Shown piece after piece: positions 35,701-45,838 of a stretch of 64,000 nucleotides of DNA; positions within the stretch are counted from its first letter, which is position 1; each line of letters begins with the position of its first letter. Position numbers and translations under genes: made by a program. The stretch spans positions 202,382 through 266,381 of the forward strand of contig JASANC010003348.1 in NCBI GenBank assembly GCA_030248135.1, read 5' to 3'. This DNA comes from Theristus sp. LFF4_11. Lineage: Eukaryota; Nematoda; Chromadorea; Monhysterida; Xyalidae. Under the pieces are notes generated by a model. It was given only the letters and a program-made list of their open reading frames with translations. It ran no database searches and was not told the DNA's origin.

Positions 35701-36096
35701 CAGCCCATGCCATACAAGCGCTCACCAAGCCCTCAGCAGCATCACACTTTCGGTGAAGTCGATCCAAACGCTGACGCACATCAACAGACAATACGAGATG
35801 CCCATGAAGATGTCGAACCACGCGAGCAGAATCAGGTACAGACAGCTGCTTTGGCGGTACTTCGGTCGGCCGATGAACACGGACACAGCCAGGGAGTTCT
35901 CGACGATGCCAAAAATTGCTACCGTGCAGCCAAACACCGCCACCAAATAAAAGCGCTCTTCAACGAACTCCAGTTTCATGTAATCACATTTGTTGTGCGT
36001 GCCATTCGCTGATGAGTCGTTGTAGATGTTGTTATTCAGCGGTGATGTGTTGTTGTTGTTGTTACTCTTCCACAACGCGTTCTGTTCATTCATCAT
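32706..36096 (-). CDS. Rhodopsin-like GPCR (neuropeptide/FMRFamide-receptor-like), complete, five exons, 555 residues
   Basis: Minus-strand exons 36096-35726, 35485-35278, 34961-34701, 34244-33999 and 33287-32706 join with exact phases. The extracellular N-terminus is Asn-rich with N-glycosylation sites (NDSS, NGTH). TM1 is LVAVFGCTVAIFGIVENSLA with the conserved Asn, TM2 SCLYLILLAWFDIFMGISY, TM3 ITLSHIVMTSSSYLILAAVF, TM4 IAFVIFAVLIGLF, TM5 ILTIFTPFLLLSYFNASIVV, TM6 ATRILVLVVCTYLVANFV, TM7 SLLTIVGCSLRLPIYC followed by helix 8 (RPDIRRDTASR). The tail is long (about 200 residues) with a poly-Asn run. The usual D/E-R-Y after TM3 is replaced by E-Q-F. The pattern resembles nematode FRPR/FMRFamide-type receptors, but the ligand is not known. 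An intron-resident CAGCCAATCAGC word mimics coding sequence ahead of exon 2 and was excluded on phase. Confidence 0.82.
33306..33430. mobile_element. TGACGTCA-type MITE, degenerate partial copy
   Basis: Starts GGATTCATTCAAACGTGTG and keeps the CGCCCGTTTGT and ACCTAATGTCAGTTTTGG core words, but the palindrome is lost. In the last intron of the GPCR gene. Confidence 0.4.
33541..33700. repeat. GC-rich palindromic segment with CGCGCTGAAGCGCG words
   Basis: Left GCGCGCTGAAGCGCG and right GCGCTTCAGCGCGC words are inverted over about 150 bp, with ATGAACGTGCGTATGAATGT between. The lead-in AAGGCCCATTCATGCA is shared with 21573-21590 (AAGGCCCGTTCATGCA). In a GPCR intron. Confidence 0.45.
33738..33763. 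repeat. Perfect 11 bp stem hairpin GTTGGGCTACC-ACAA-GGTAGCCCAAC
   Basis: Arms 33738-33748 and 33753-33763 are perfectly complementary with a 4-base loop. In a GPCR intron; not followed by a T run. Confidence 0.7.
34504..34690. mobile_element. TGACGTCA-bearing MITE, copy in GPCR intron
   Basis: Left GGATTCACTCGATCG then AAATGACATCATTTGC; right GATGACGTCATTTCGCAC then an AACACGCTCAAATGAG inverse of the family end. It ends about 10 bp from GPCR exon 3. Confidence 0.5.
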
Positions 36097-38117
36097 TGTT
36101 GATTTTGTTTATGTGATTATCCGTTCGTTTAGCAGGTGAATGACGATGCAGGTTATTGGAGATGTTTTCACAGATTTTATTGGCACGGAAGTTTTTACTT
36201 TCATGCCGCGAAATCTGCAAAATGGTTTGTGGAAAACAAAATTTGTCAACCAGTGAATTTTTAAAATTGTTTGATACGTATTGATTAACCGATGAAATAA
36301 AAGCGGTGTCCGATTGAAATACGAGCAATCAGCATGTACCAAACACATAAAACAGTCTGCGAGCTTGAATGTGATTACATTGCAATTTTGTAGTGGCACG
36401 TATTTTAGATTTGAAAAGATTGACTCGATTTGTGTGGGAGGTATGACGCGAGGGCACGAGTGGTTCTTTTTGCGTACAGTAGTTGTCAAAAGTTATGCAT
36501 AAATTGCGGAGCTTGGCCTTGGCGCGTCACAATTGATGCCACCCCGATGCCAGGTGGCAGCTGATTTGTTGCAACACGCTAATGACGTGTGAAACAGACA
36601 ATGGCAGTCAAATGTCTAAACTGTAGATCGATGCTTTGTTGTCTCGACACGATAAGTGCTTGCTTCTAACTAGCTTAGCTGCTAAAACAGATGCAAGCAT
36701 TGCGAAAACGAACAAATTTGAAGATAACACCAAACTTTGTCTATGAAACATGTGTTCTGCACAATGGTCACTGCAGTACCCCAAAAAACAGCAATTGAAT
36801 GTTGCAATTTATATCAAAGTTGTATCGATCGGTTGTTAGTTTTCAGCTAGCTAATCAAAAAGATAACGAAGCGAATCAAGTCAGAAGCCAGCTTGCCTCA
36901 CAGAAAAAAATGATAAGAATCCTACTGATCTCGTTGCAACAATAATTAGCGTCTTGCAACAAAATTGTTACCTGCACCAAAATCCAGCAAAACAATAATA
37001 ATAATCTGCAAAAGTAATGCATTTTTGAGATATGTGATGCACCAATCAAAAACTTTCATACGAGGATTGGGACGAATATTGGTGATTTTTGAAACTAATG
37101 GACATGGATCAAATAAAGCAGATATTTAATTGTCGCATCGGTATCGAATTCCGCGCGGTGTAACTTGGCAACAAACGCATAAAGTTCGCACATTTCAGAA
37201 TTGAAAGTTGGCTGCATTCACTGTGACAGGCACCATTAACAAGTTGTTAGCAAGCAACTTTTTGTTCCATTGGTAGGAAGCTACATTTTGTTCATCATTG
37301 TGGCAAATCGTAGAGTACGGTTGCTGCTGGGGAATCACAGCGGTTCATGTTTTTTAATCTGTGTTATTTTAAAATAAAGATTTACATGCACTACTTGTAT
37401 TCCATAGATTGTATTGTTCAGGTTTGTATGATAATTGGAATGAAATGTGAGCATAAAACTTTCGGGCTCAATTTTCTTCAATGTTTTCGCAGACTGAAGC
37501 CAAAAATATGTGGCTTTGAGAACATTTAGCGCGCGGTATTACGGACGAGCAAGCGATCAGTGCGTTTGCGCAAATCAACAACAACCAATCAGTGGGCTGC
37601 ACTTGTTTGTATGATCGTTAATTTTGCTTTCGACACCTGGGCATTTTACATTTATGCATCCAGGAACAAAAATTACACTGTGTGCTGCAAAGAAAAACAA
37701 TAAACAAGTGACGTAAAGGAAATCTAACAGCAAAACAGCAGTGTGTGTGGCGGGGCGGTCGTATAAAAATGATTGAACGACAACGGAACTGTTTGCTTGC
37801 CTGTATGATCGGTGGAATTTGTTAACAAAACAGGAACGTCGCCGTCGTTCTGTTTGTGGAAAGCAAAATTTGGCAGTAATTTTTCTTCCTTCGCTACATT
37901 CAAAAAGACTTGCTCATTGAAAAAGACCAAGTTGGGCCAGATATCTTTGGTCAGTTTTTCTTCAATGTGTCGTCGCGTGTCTCTGCTACCGGAACGCAAC
38001 CCGAGTCCTGAACATGTTGATCGGGCTCGCGATCCGTTTCGGGGACAGCATGCCAGGCCACATTCATCTCAATGTTGAATATCAGGCCGGATTTCGGCTC
38101 CATAAAACCGATTGTTG

Positions 38118-38290
38118 AGAGGTCACGATTGTTCAGGTCGCAATTGTCCAGGCCGCGCTTTTCCAGACAGAGATTGTTCAGACCGTGAATGCTCAAACCG
38201 CGATTGTCCAGTCCAGATCGCAACTGTCGAGATCATAAATGTTCAAGCCGCGACTTTCTGGGCCGAGAATGTTCAGGCCGCGATTGTCGT
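38118..38290 (-). repeat. 15 bp minisatellite encoding pentapeptide-like repeats on the minus strand
   Basis: About eleven degenerate units of CGATTGTTCAGGCCG. Minus-strand ORF 38223-37951 reads them as G-L-D/N-N-x five-residue repeats (GLNNL, GLDNC, DLNNR) and continues 55 residues in non-repeat sequence. A pentapeptide-repeat-like exon is possible but no start or partner exon is found. Confidence 0.55.
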
Positions 38291-38933
38291 GGCGCCATTC
38301 GCTGGCAGCAGTTGCACGGACTACGGATGCCATTGGGACAATGGCAGACCAGTACTAAAAAATAATGCTTTCTAAAAACCATGGACAAGCCCGGTAGAAC
38401 ATTGCTTTGGAATACACACTGGCATTGGAGGCATGGAACGTGGAACACGCACAGATACAGAAGCCACCTCACCCACACCCGGAGTTTTGAAGCGCTTGAA
38501 AATAATTTACATAATTATTTCTCGGCACGGAGAACGACCATAAAACCTGACTTTTTCTAAATGAAAAAAACGTCAAAAACATTGCATTTTTCATGACGAA
38601 AAAAACAGCGTGGTTCACCACGATCCTGCCTGTGGCTTTCAGCGAAACACATTTTAGAAGAGACGGAAACTAAGGGTGGGGGCACGGGAGAGGTTTTCGC
38701 GGGTTGGGGCGGGCCACAGACCAAAGGACGGCCCGCGTGACGGCCCGCACTGGTTTTTTGATGAGGGCATGATGCCCGTGTGTAGCTCGCCCGCCATAAC
38801 TGCGGAGTGCTCGCGAGTCTCACGGTCCAATTTGTAATTGCCCGTGGGCCAATTTGTAAGCGAGCCAGGCTCGTGTGAAATATGCACACATGGCAGCATG
38901 GCATGGTACGTTCAGTTTTTTGCATTTTCTTTA

Positions 38934-38980
38934 CCGTAAAGTCTTGGGTATAGGTATGGGTTCCTGCCACTTATAACACC
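38934..38980. mobile_element. Solo end of the CCGTAAAGTCTTG MITE family
   Basis: TA followed by CCGTAAAGTCTTGGGTATA, matching the ends of the complete element at 46789-47045; no second end was found nearby. Confidence 0.4.
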
Positions 38981-41900
38981 AAAAAATGAGCGGAGTGTTA
39001 GCACGCCCGGCATTTAACGTCGGGTAATCCAGGGCGCATGCAACGCAATTGCAAACTCAATCGAGCTGGATTTATTCAAATTTCAAACGGCGATCTTAAA
39101 GGTCAAAAAACATTCTGTAGCAATTCAAAAATTCGTTCAATTACAACGACACTTTAATTTCAGTAAACAAGCGCGCGGCTCTGTACATTCAAACAAGAGA
39201 CCAGAACGAACTTGCAAGCGTGGAAATCAGGAGAATTTCAAGGAATTCTGTATTCAAAAGAAACGATCGTAAACGACGCCGAATAACTTAACTGTCCCGC
39301 CAATAGAGATTACTGCCAAGAAGTTCCCAGTTCCCACGAGGATTTTCTGCAATAAATTGAGCGAAATGTAATACATATACCAATCGAAAACAAAATGAAG
39401 GAACGCACACACCTTAAAAACTGCTGTTTTTTTCAAGCAAAATCGTTTTATTACGTTGAAGAAGCAAAACAGAGAGCTTCTGCAGAATTGTGCGCCGAAA
39501 ACGACAACGTTCATGAGCACATTCAGATTTCGACTATGAGAAATACGGTACTGCCCAGAAAAACTCAGCTTTCACCAAAAACTGTGCACAACGCCTTTCA
39601 GTGGTGGTCAGCACCAAGACAGAACGCAATCAAGGTGTTCAATTTCTAAATTTTCGCAAAAAAATGTTTTGAACGCATTCAAGGTGTGTTCAATTTCATT
39701 GAAGGCATTATTTCTCAGTTTTCAGTAAAAAATGCGTTGCCAGTTTTTCAGCTGTTTCATTTTGTATTAAAGTACCATTTTTTGGTGCTGTTTTTTTGAC
39801 AGTTTTTTTCAAACATCTTCAGCGTGTTATTCTCCCGTGTTGTCTTTCCGTTTCCGCAAGACACAAAACGTAATGAAAAAAGACGCAATTACTTTCAACA
39901 ACTCATGAAACCGAACCAACTGAGAAAAGAGAGACAGAAAAAAAACGAAAAGCTCGGATTGATATATTTTAAGCCCAAACCAATTTTGGCGTTTGTGAGT
40001 GGGTGCATAATATACACGTACTTTTTTCTTTGTGCACAAAAGTTCAATCAAGTGTGGAAAGAGAGAAAAGAAAGTGAAAATAACGTATTAACGCAGCCAC
40101 ATAAATTAAGTATTATCTTAAAAATTTCAAATGCAGCTAGGTCGTCACTGTTTGGCCACATGGATATCAGGCAACCAATCACCGCATCCGAGTCAGAATC
40201 AAACAGCCAAACAATTGCTCGTTGAATTGGAAGAAATTATTGGAAGAAATACGCCATGAACTGAAAAAGACAGGAAAAGAAGAGAAATTTACGCAGGTTA
40301 CTACAGCATCAGTAATTTATTATTCAAGAAACCATAAATTCTTAACGCAAAGCTAACGGTCGTTTGGTTTATGACCCGCACTTGTTTCGAAGCCGCTGTG
40401 ATTTCTGTTGAAAGAAAATGAACAAAAAATAGATTGAGAAGAAAATCGCGATTTTGCGAAGGTGAAATGAGCAAGACCGGATATAGGAGATGGCAACAAG
40501 AGGAATAAAATGTGCTGAAAGCTGAAACGTTTACAAGCAAGAGGCTGATTGGTTGGATTTGAATGCTTGGTGCGCTGGTTGGTCGTGCCCAGCTTGATAT
40601 TGTTTGAAAGACGTGGACTCGCGCTTATAAATCTGAGTGAACACGTTTCAATACAGCGTCGCTCGGGCATCAAAACTTTTTTGCAAATGTCTGGAGTCCT
40701 TTTACATAGTCCTTTTGTGAGTGATGAAAATGGATAGGTAGTTATATTTTTTTGAAAATGTTTCGCAATTTTTCTATTAAAATGAAAGTGATTCCACATT
40801 GTTCACAATCGTGTTCGCTTGCGGTTTCATGCACCTGATTTTATGCAACGTTTTCAAAATATCCAGCTGTTAAGACAACAAATTTTAAACGTGAAAAAAA
40901 ACGTTCTCAAGTGGATGCAGTATTTGTTGTGCAAGTGCAAGATGTTCTCTCTTGTCCATTGGTTTTGTTTACATTCGTCAAGAAAATGGCCAAACCAGAC
41001 AAACAGTCTCTGGTTGCGGTATAAATCACAGCAAAAAGTGGCCAAAGTTGCAGAAAAAAGTAACTTTTTTTCAATTTGACATTGTTGCCACATTGTGTGG
41101 TTGCAAACTTCAATCCAGAAACAAAACGAAAACAAAAATCATGTCTGGCGATCTGTAAACAAACAAATAATTACCATTGAACAAGGGCTGTCTGGCCACT
41201 CTGACTGCGTTCCAGGGTTTTTGCTGGTTGAGTTAGTCGATGTTGTCGCGCCTGACATCTGATGGCTGAGAAAAGTGGTTGAGTTGCGGACAACTCTGCG
41301 CCGCGTCCGGTTTGTCTTGTGTGCACCCACTGTTTCGCTGATGTTTCAGCCAGACATAACATCCGTCTGTCCTAAACATTGTTTTTTTGTGCAGCACGGG
41401 CCTTGTCGTACGGAGAAGCCTGGGGGCCCGCGGTTACCAACACAAAAACAAAGAAACACAAGAAACAGTGCATGCACTAGTTGTGGTGACTACCATACCA
41501 CAGTCGTTATTCAACTTCAGTGCTAATGCACCTCTCTAAAACATGTTTTTTAAAAATGCCAAAATCCAGTCGAATGGATAGCGCTAGTAAAATGCAAGCA
41601 ATCCGCCTTAAGAAAAGCGAACTAAGACAACAGTGTCCACATTCCATACAATCGTTTGAATATGAAATAAGCACACGAGTATCGCCTCAAGTGTGCGTGT
41701 GAAAAAGAACTCTCATTTATTGCAGCCGATGGGTTCATTATTCTTCAGTTCGAGACCCTGCTCAGACAGAAAACCAAACCGAATCTGGACAAAATCAGCC
41801 TGGATAAGAAAAAGGCGAAACTGGCTCGTTCTCGAAGTAAAAACTGGTTTCGTGTGTGGTTTATTGCTTTTAGAACCGTAATGCTAGGGTTTAAATGAAG

Positions 41901-43566
41901 TCAGATGCAACATACGTTACAGACGCAGACTGACTTTACAGTGCTGATTCAAATTCAATCCACATATAATACAGCCAATCAGCTGCTTGCATACTAACAT
42001 CGGTTAAGGCAGCTCATGGTCAAATAAAGGGAATCAAAAAGAATAATGCGACTATAAATTTCAGAAAAAAACAAAACAAAGCTGTTGCTGTGTTGAATTC
42101 ACTGATGCTCTGATCTGACTGATAAATGCAGCCAAAAAACTTTGACTGCGTTCAACCTTTCAGTATCAAATGAAACGCCAGATGTTTCTGAGTGCAGGAA
42201 GTTAAAAAAAGAGTCAAATCCAGGAACGTACGTAATGCTTCACCAGAAAAAAATGATTCTGCTTCAAAATAGAAAACTGTCAGATACAGCACATTTACAA
42301 TCTCAAGCTGCAATACACAAAGATGACATTATTAGCCATAATGAGCGATTCAGAATTTAGTTCCTGTTTGTTTTGTTTTTGCAGGTAGAACACAGTACAC
42401 ATTGTACAGTACATAAGTTCCGTTATTTAGCTTTTCATACATTTGTATTCACCACCATGTGATTTATCGCAAATGTAACAACTCTCATTGCGCTCAGTTC
42501 ATGCACACGAATGCCACGACAAGATTGAAAAAAAGTCTAGCAAAACTGTTTCGCAGAGTATGGTGCCTGCCTGTCGGTTGGGTCTCGACACGATTTCGCT
42601 GACATCTGGAATCGCGCGAGTTGGCACAATCGCAAGAAGACACCACAGTTGGCAAGTGGCAAAACAGAAGAATGGTGACAAAAACTTGCTGTGCCATTCT
42701 TTGTTCAAGATTAGACTCGTGTAGATCGCGTCGAAAGGCAATATTGCATGGTACACCGTATTTAGCAAAGCCCAAAATGACTCAAGGGCAATTCAGCTTT
42801 GTGTATGTGTATTTTTAGGCCAAAAAATAAATCAAACTCCTTCTAATAGTAAGCCATATTTTTAGTTACGGCGTAGTGGCTTTCAGCAGATAACAGTTAT
42901 ACACGGTTGTTTATAGCTTTGTCGTGGCAATGAACAACAAAACGATAACTGATCCTCCTAAAATACGAGAATGTTCTGGAACACCGAAACTTGCGGCATT
43001 TCAAAGTTTTGAAGCTTTCTGAGTGCTATATTTTTGTCCTTTGCACTGTTGAAGGCACAACCAATCAACGATAATTATTTAACGCTACGCCAAGAACGTA
43101 GAGAAGATAGAGACACCATTCTGTTATGTCTCTACTACGGGAAAACTTGGACAGATAATTTATTTCCTGGTGGCCTTGTTTTATTATTCATTGAAAAATC
43201 ACTAATCTCTGAAATGAAACAGCTAATTTCAAACAGCACATGATTGGAGCCATAGAGTCGCATGAAACGGCTTGAAAAACGGACTGCACTAAAAATTTGA
43301 GGCATTTTTGTTTTTGTTTACACAAATATCCAGACGAAAAGCCGCTTTCGGAAGCGCTGTTAAGTGCTGAGTGCTGACTGAAACGCAGAACCAAGCATTA
43401 TAGAAAATCCAGTCTTCAGAATGTATTTTCATACATGTAAACTGATATGCTACCTACATCTCTGAAGGTTTCAGGACCCAGAAATTTAGAAGAGGCCTAA
43501 AAAAGTGAGCCATCCTCTCATTAATGAGTTGATAGAAACATGTTGTTGCAATGGGTATCGTTACTT

Positions 43567-43692
43567 AAAACCGTTTCCAAACTTTTTCCAAACATTTTGG
43601 CCAAATCTCTTGTGTCTACCACCGGTAGCCAAACATTTTTATTGATTACCGCAATTGGCCAAAATGTTTGGAAAAAATTTGGAAACGGTTTT
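43567..43692. repeat. 36 bp-arm hairpin (fold-back)
   Basis: Arms 43567-43602 and 43657-43692 (AAAACCGTTTCCAAAC ... AACATTTTGGCC) are complementary with one mismatch, around a 54 bp loop that itself contains CTACCACCGGTAG. Could be a very small MITE or a small-RNA precursor. Confidence 0.7.
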
Positions 43693-45838
43693 TAGTGGTG
43701 GAATTCATGCACAATGATTTTGGTAATAAAGCAAAAACGTGGATCAGAATACTTCTGAATGACCGTAGCGTCTGAAAGAACGGCTGTGCACCAAAAATGG
43801 CAACAATATTCTTCATTTTCACTGGCCGTTATATTTCGCAAAAAGTATTTTTTTGTATACTCGGCATTTTGCCGAAGCAGGCTGATGTTGCTATACATGT
43901 ACGTTTAGTTGGGTTAATTTGTTATTTTTTCTGTTAAATTGGCTTTCCACGTAAAAGCGAATGGTGTATGATGTAATTGCTTTTTTCAGTTTTCAGCTAA
44001 ACATAAGCTTTCAAAACAACCCCTTCATGCGCAGGCCCTATTTGGTTATGACAATTGTCTACGAAAAAACTAAAGATTTGCTGTTCGTGCCGGTTTGCAA
44101 GTTTTTTTCTGCAGCATATGAAAAAACTCCAAACCGTGCGACAAAACAAACAGCAGTCCATGCCTTTCAATTTCAGCCAATCAGCATGTAATAGCTACTA
44201 TCCGAAAATCTAAATCACATGTCCCGTTGAAAAACACATATACGACCATGCATGAAAAAATGCATGCACGTCAACCTAAACCAATACAAGTAGCGGCTTT
44301 CTTCAGGCGAGAGTTCAGACGGTTTCGATTCAAAACATTTCGTTTCTCTTTATTTCAATATAGCATGTAAATAATTAGTTTACATTGTGTGTATATAACA
44401 GTACATTAGGGATATGCTGCGTCATGTTGTATGCATTTTAGTGCTTCATAAGATATTCGTTTTGCAATTTTTTCTCCTTTTGCCTTTTCACTTTTGTTTC
44501 ACTCGATGCAAGCTGCCAGCGATTCCTTGGCGTGCAGAAAGGACCAAAGTCCACCATTTCGTTTTTCGGGTAACAAACGACGTCTCATGACCAAGCGTCT
44601 TAAAAAAAATCGTCTCTTGTCGTTCAAAGAGACGTTTCTTACAATCTTAACTTGCACCACTGTTTTTCCACCTCGAGATTCATTTTCTTGTGGACGTGTT
44701 CCTTTGAGTCAGAAGACTACTTCGTGTTTGTCCATGTCAATACGGTGCTCCACTGTGCACTTTTTTTGCTGTCCCGGACATTTCCACAAACGAAATTTGA
44801 CACACCGTCGTGCTTTATGCTTAATTTTTTATGCGCCTTGAGTACACGATTCAGTCTAGAGGGATGTGTTTTAGGCGACGCCACACGGTGCATTGCATAC
44901 TGATTGGCGCAGAAGCGAGTTTATCGCACCAATCAAAGTGCTGCACATTCGAATTCATCGACCTTTTTTGACTGAGTTCGTGTAAGCAAATGTAAAACGT
45001 TGCACTACTCCTCAAAATCAATGATTCAACAGCAAGTGTTCCGGTCAAAGCAAAAGTGACACAACGCTTTAGCACACGATAATTGGCTGAGCATTACAAG
45101 CATTGAATCTCCAGAAACAGAAATAGATAAATAATCAGGAATAGGATCAGCTTTCAGTCAGTCAGTGTATGTTTGTTTACTTGACATTCACACCAACAAG
45201 ATTGAACGATTTTCTGAAAGAAATTCAAACAAAAGTTTCTCTTTCATCGGGGTTGTTTTGTTTGATGTTACTCACAACAAAAGCAGGACTAAAATTTCTA
45301 AAATCTGGGGCTCTTTAGAACTAAAAAATACTTTCGCATCGGACTTTATAAAAAACCCAACCCGTCAGACACAAAAAAATGAATCTGCGTGATTAGTTTT
45401 TGTGTATATGAATCAACTAAAATTGAAGAAAATAAAAAAAATCCAAAAAATGAGCATTCTGCAATCTGCAATGCAAAGTTTACCGTGTAACGGCAAAATA
45501 TTGGTCTGTTGAAAACTGCACGGCTTTATCAAATTGAATAATCAATCGAGCCAACAACTTCACTACCGTTACACAAAACGGCATACAAAAACGTACTATT
45601 GTCATTTTTTGGGTTCTGAAATTCAATGGGTTTGCAGAGGTACATAGAATCGTAGAATTTTTGTTTTTGTTTAGTTCTGCGACTAATGCGTTTGCAGACG
45701 TCGAAAGGAAAACAGTTTCATGCCAGACGCGGTAATTCAGAATGTTCCTAATGAGTGACTCAACAGTATCTGAGAGACACGGGTGATGTTGAATTTGCAA
45801 GCTTGATACCCTGTTGGAATTGCAAGCTGTTCACAGTT

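Larger units (their letters stand above)
36097..45838. other. 9.7 kb intergenic stretch, no gene supported
   Basis: AT-rich. Short ORFs near 37.7-38.2 kb (-) and 40.7-42.4 kb (+) look partly protein-like and have nearby splice signals, but no chain of exons or family match could be defended. Holds the minisatellite at 38118-38290, a lone MITE end at 38934, and the hairpin at 43567-43692. Several AGCCAATCAGC-type words occur. Confidence 0.45.

Noticed and set aside
40687..42360. Possible multi-exon gene (ATG 40687 with GTGAGT donor; basic segment near 41400-41470; 41725-41840; 42160-42240)
   Set aside because: Several alternative frames are equally open and no chain of phases or family match singles one out.
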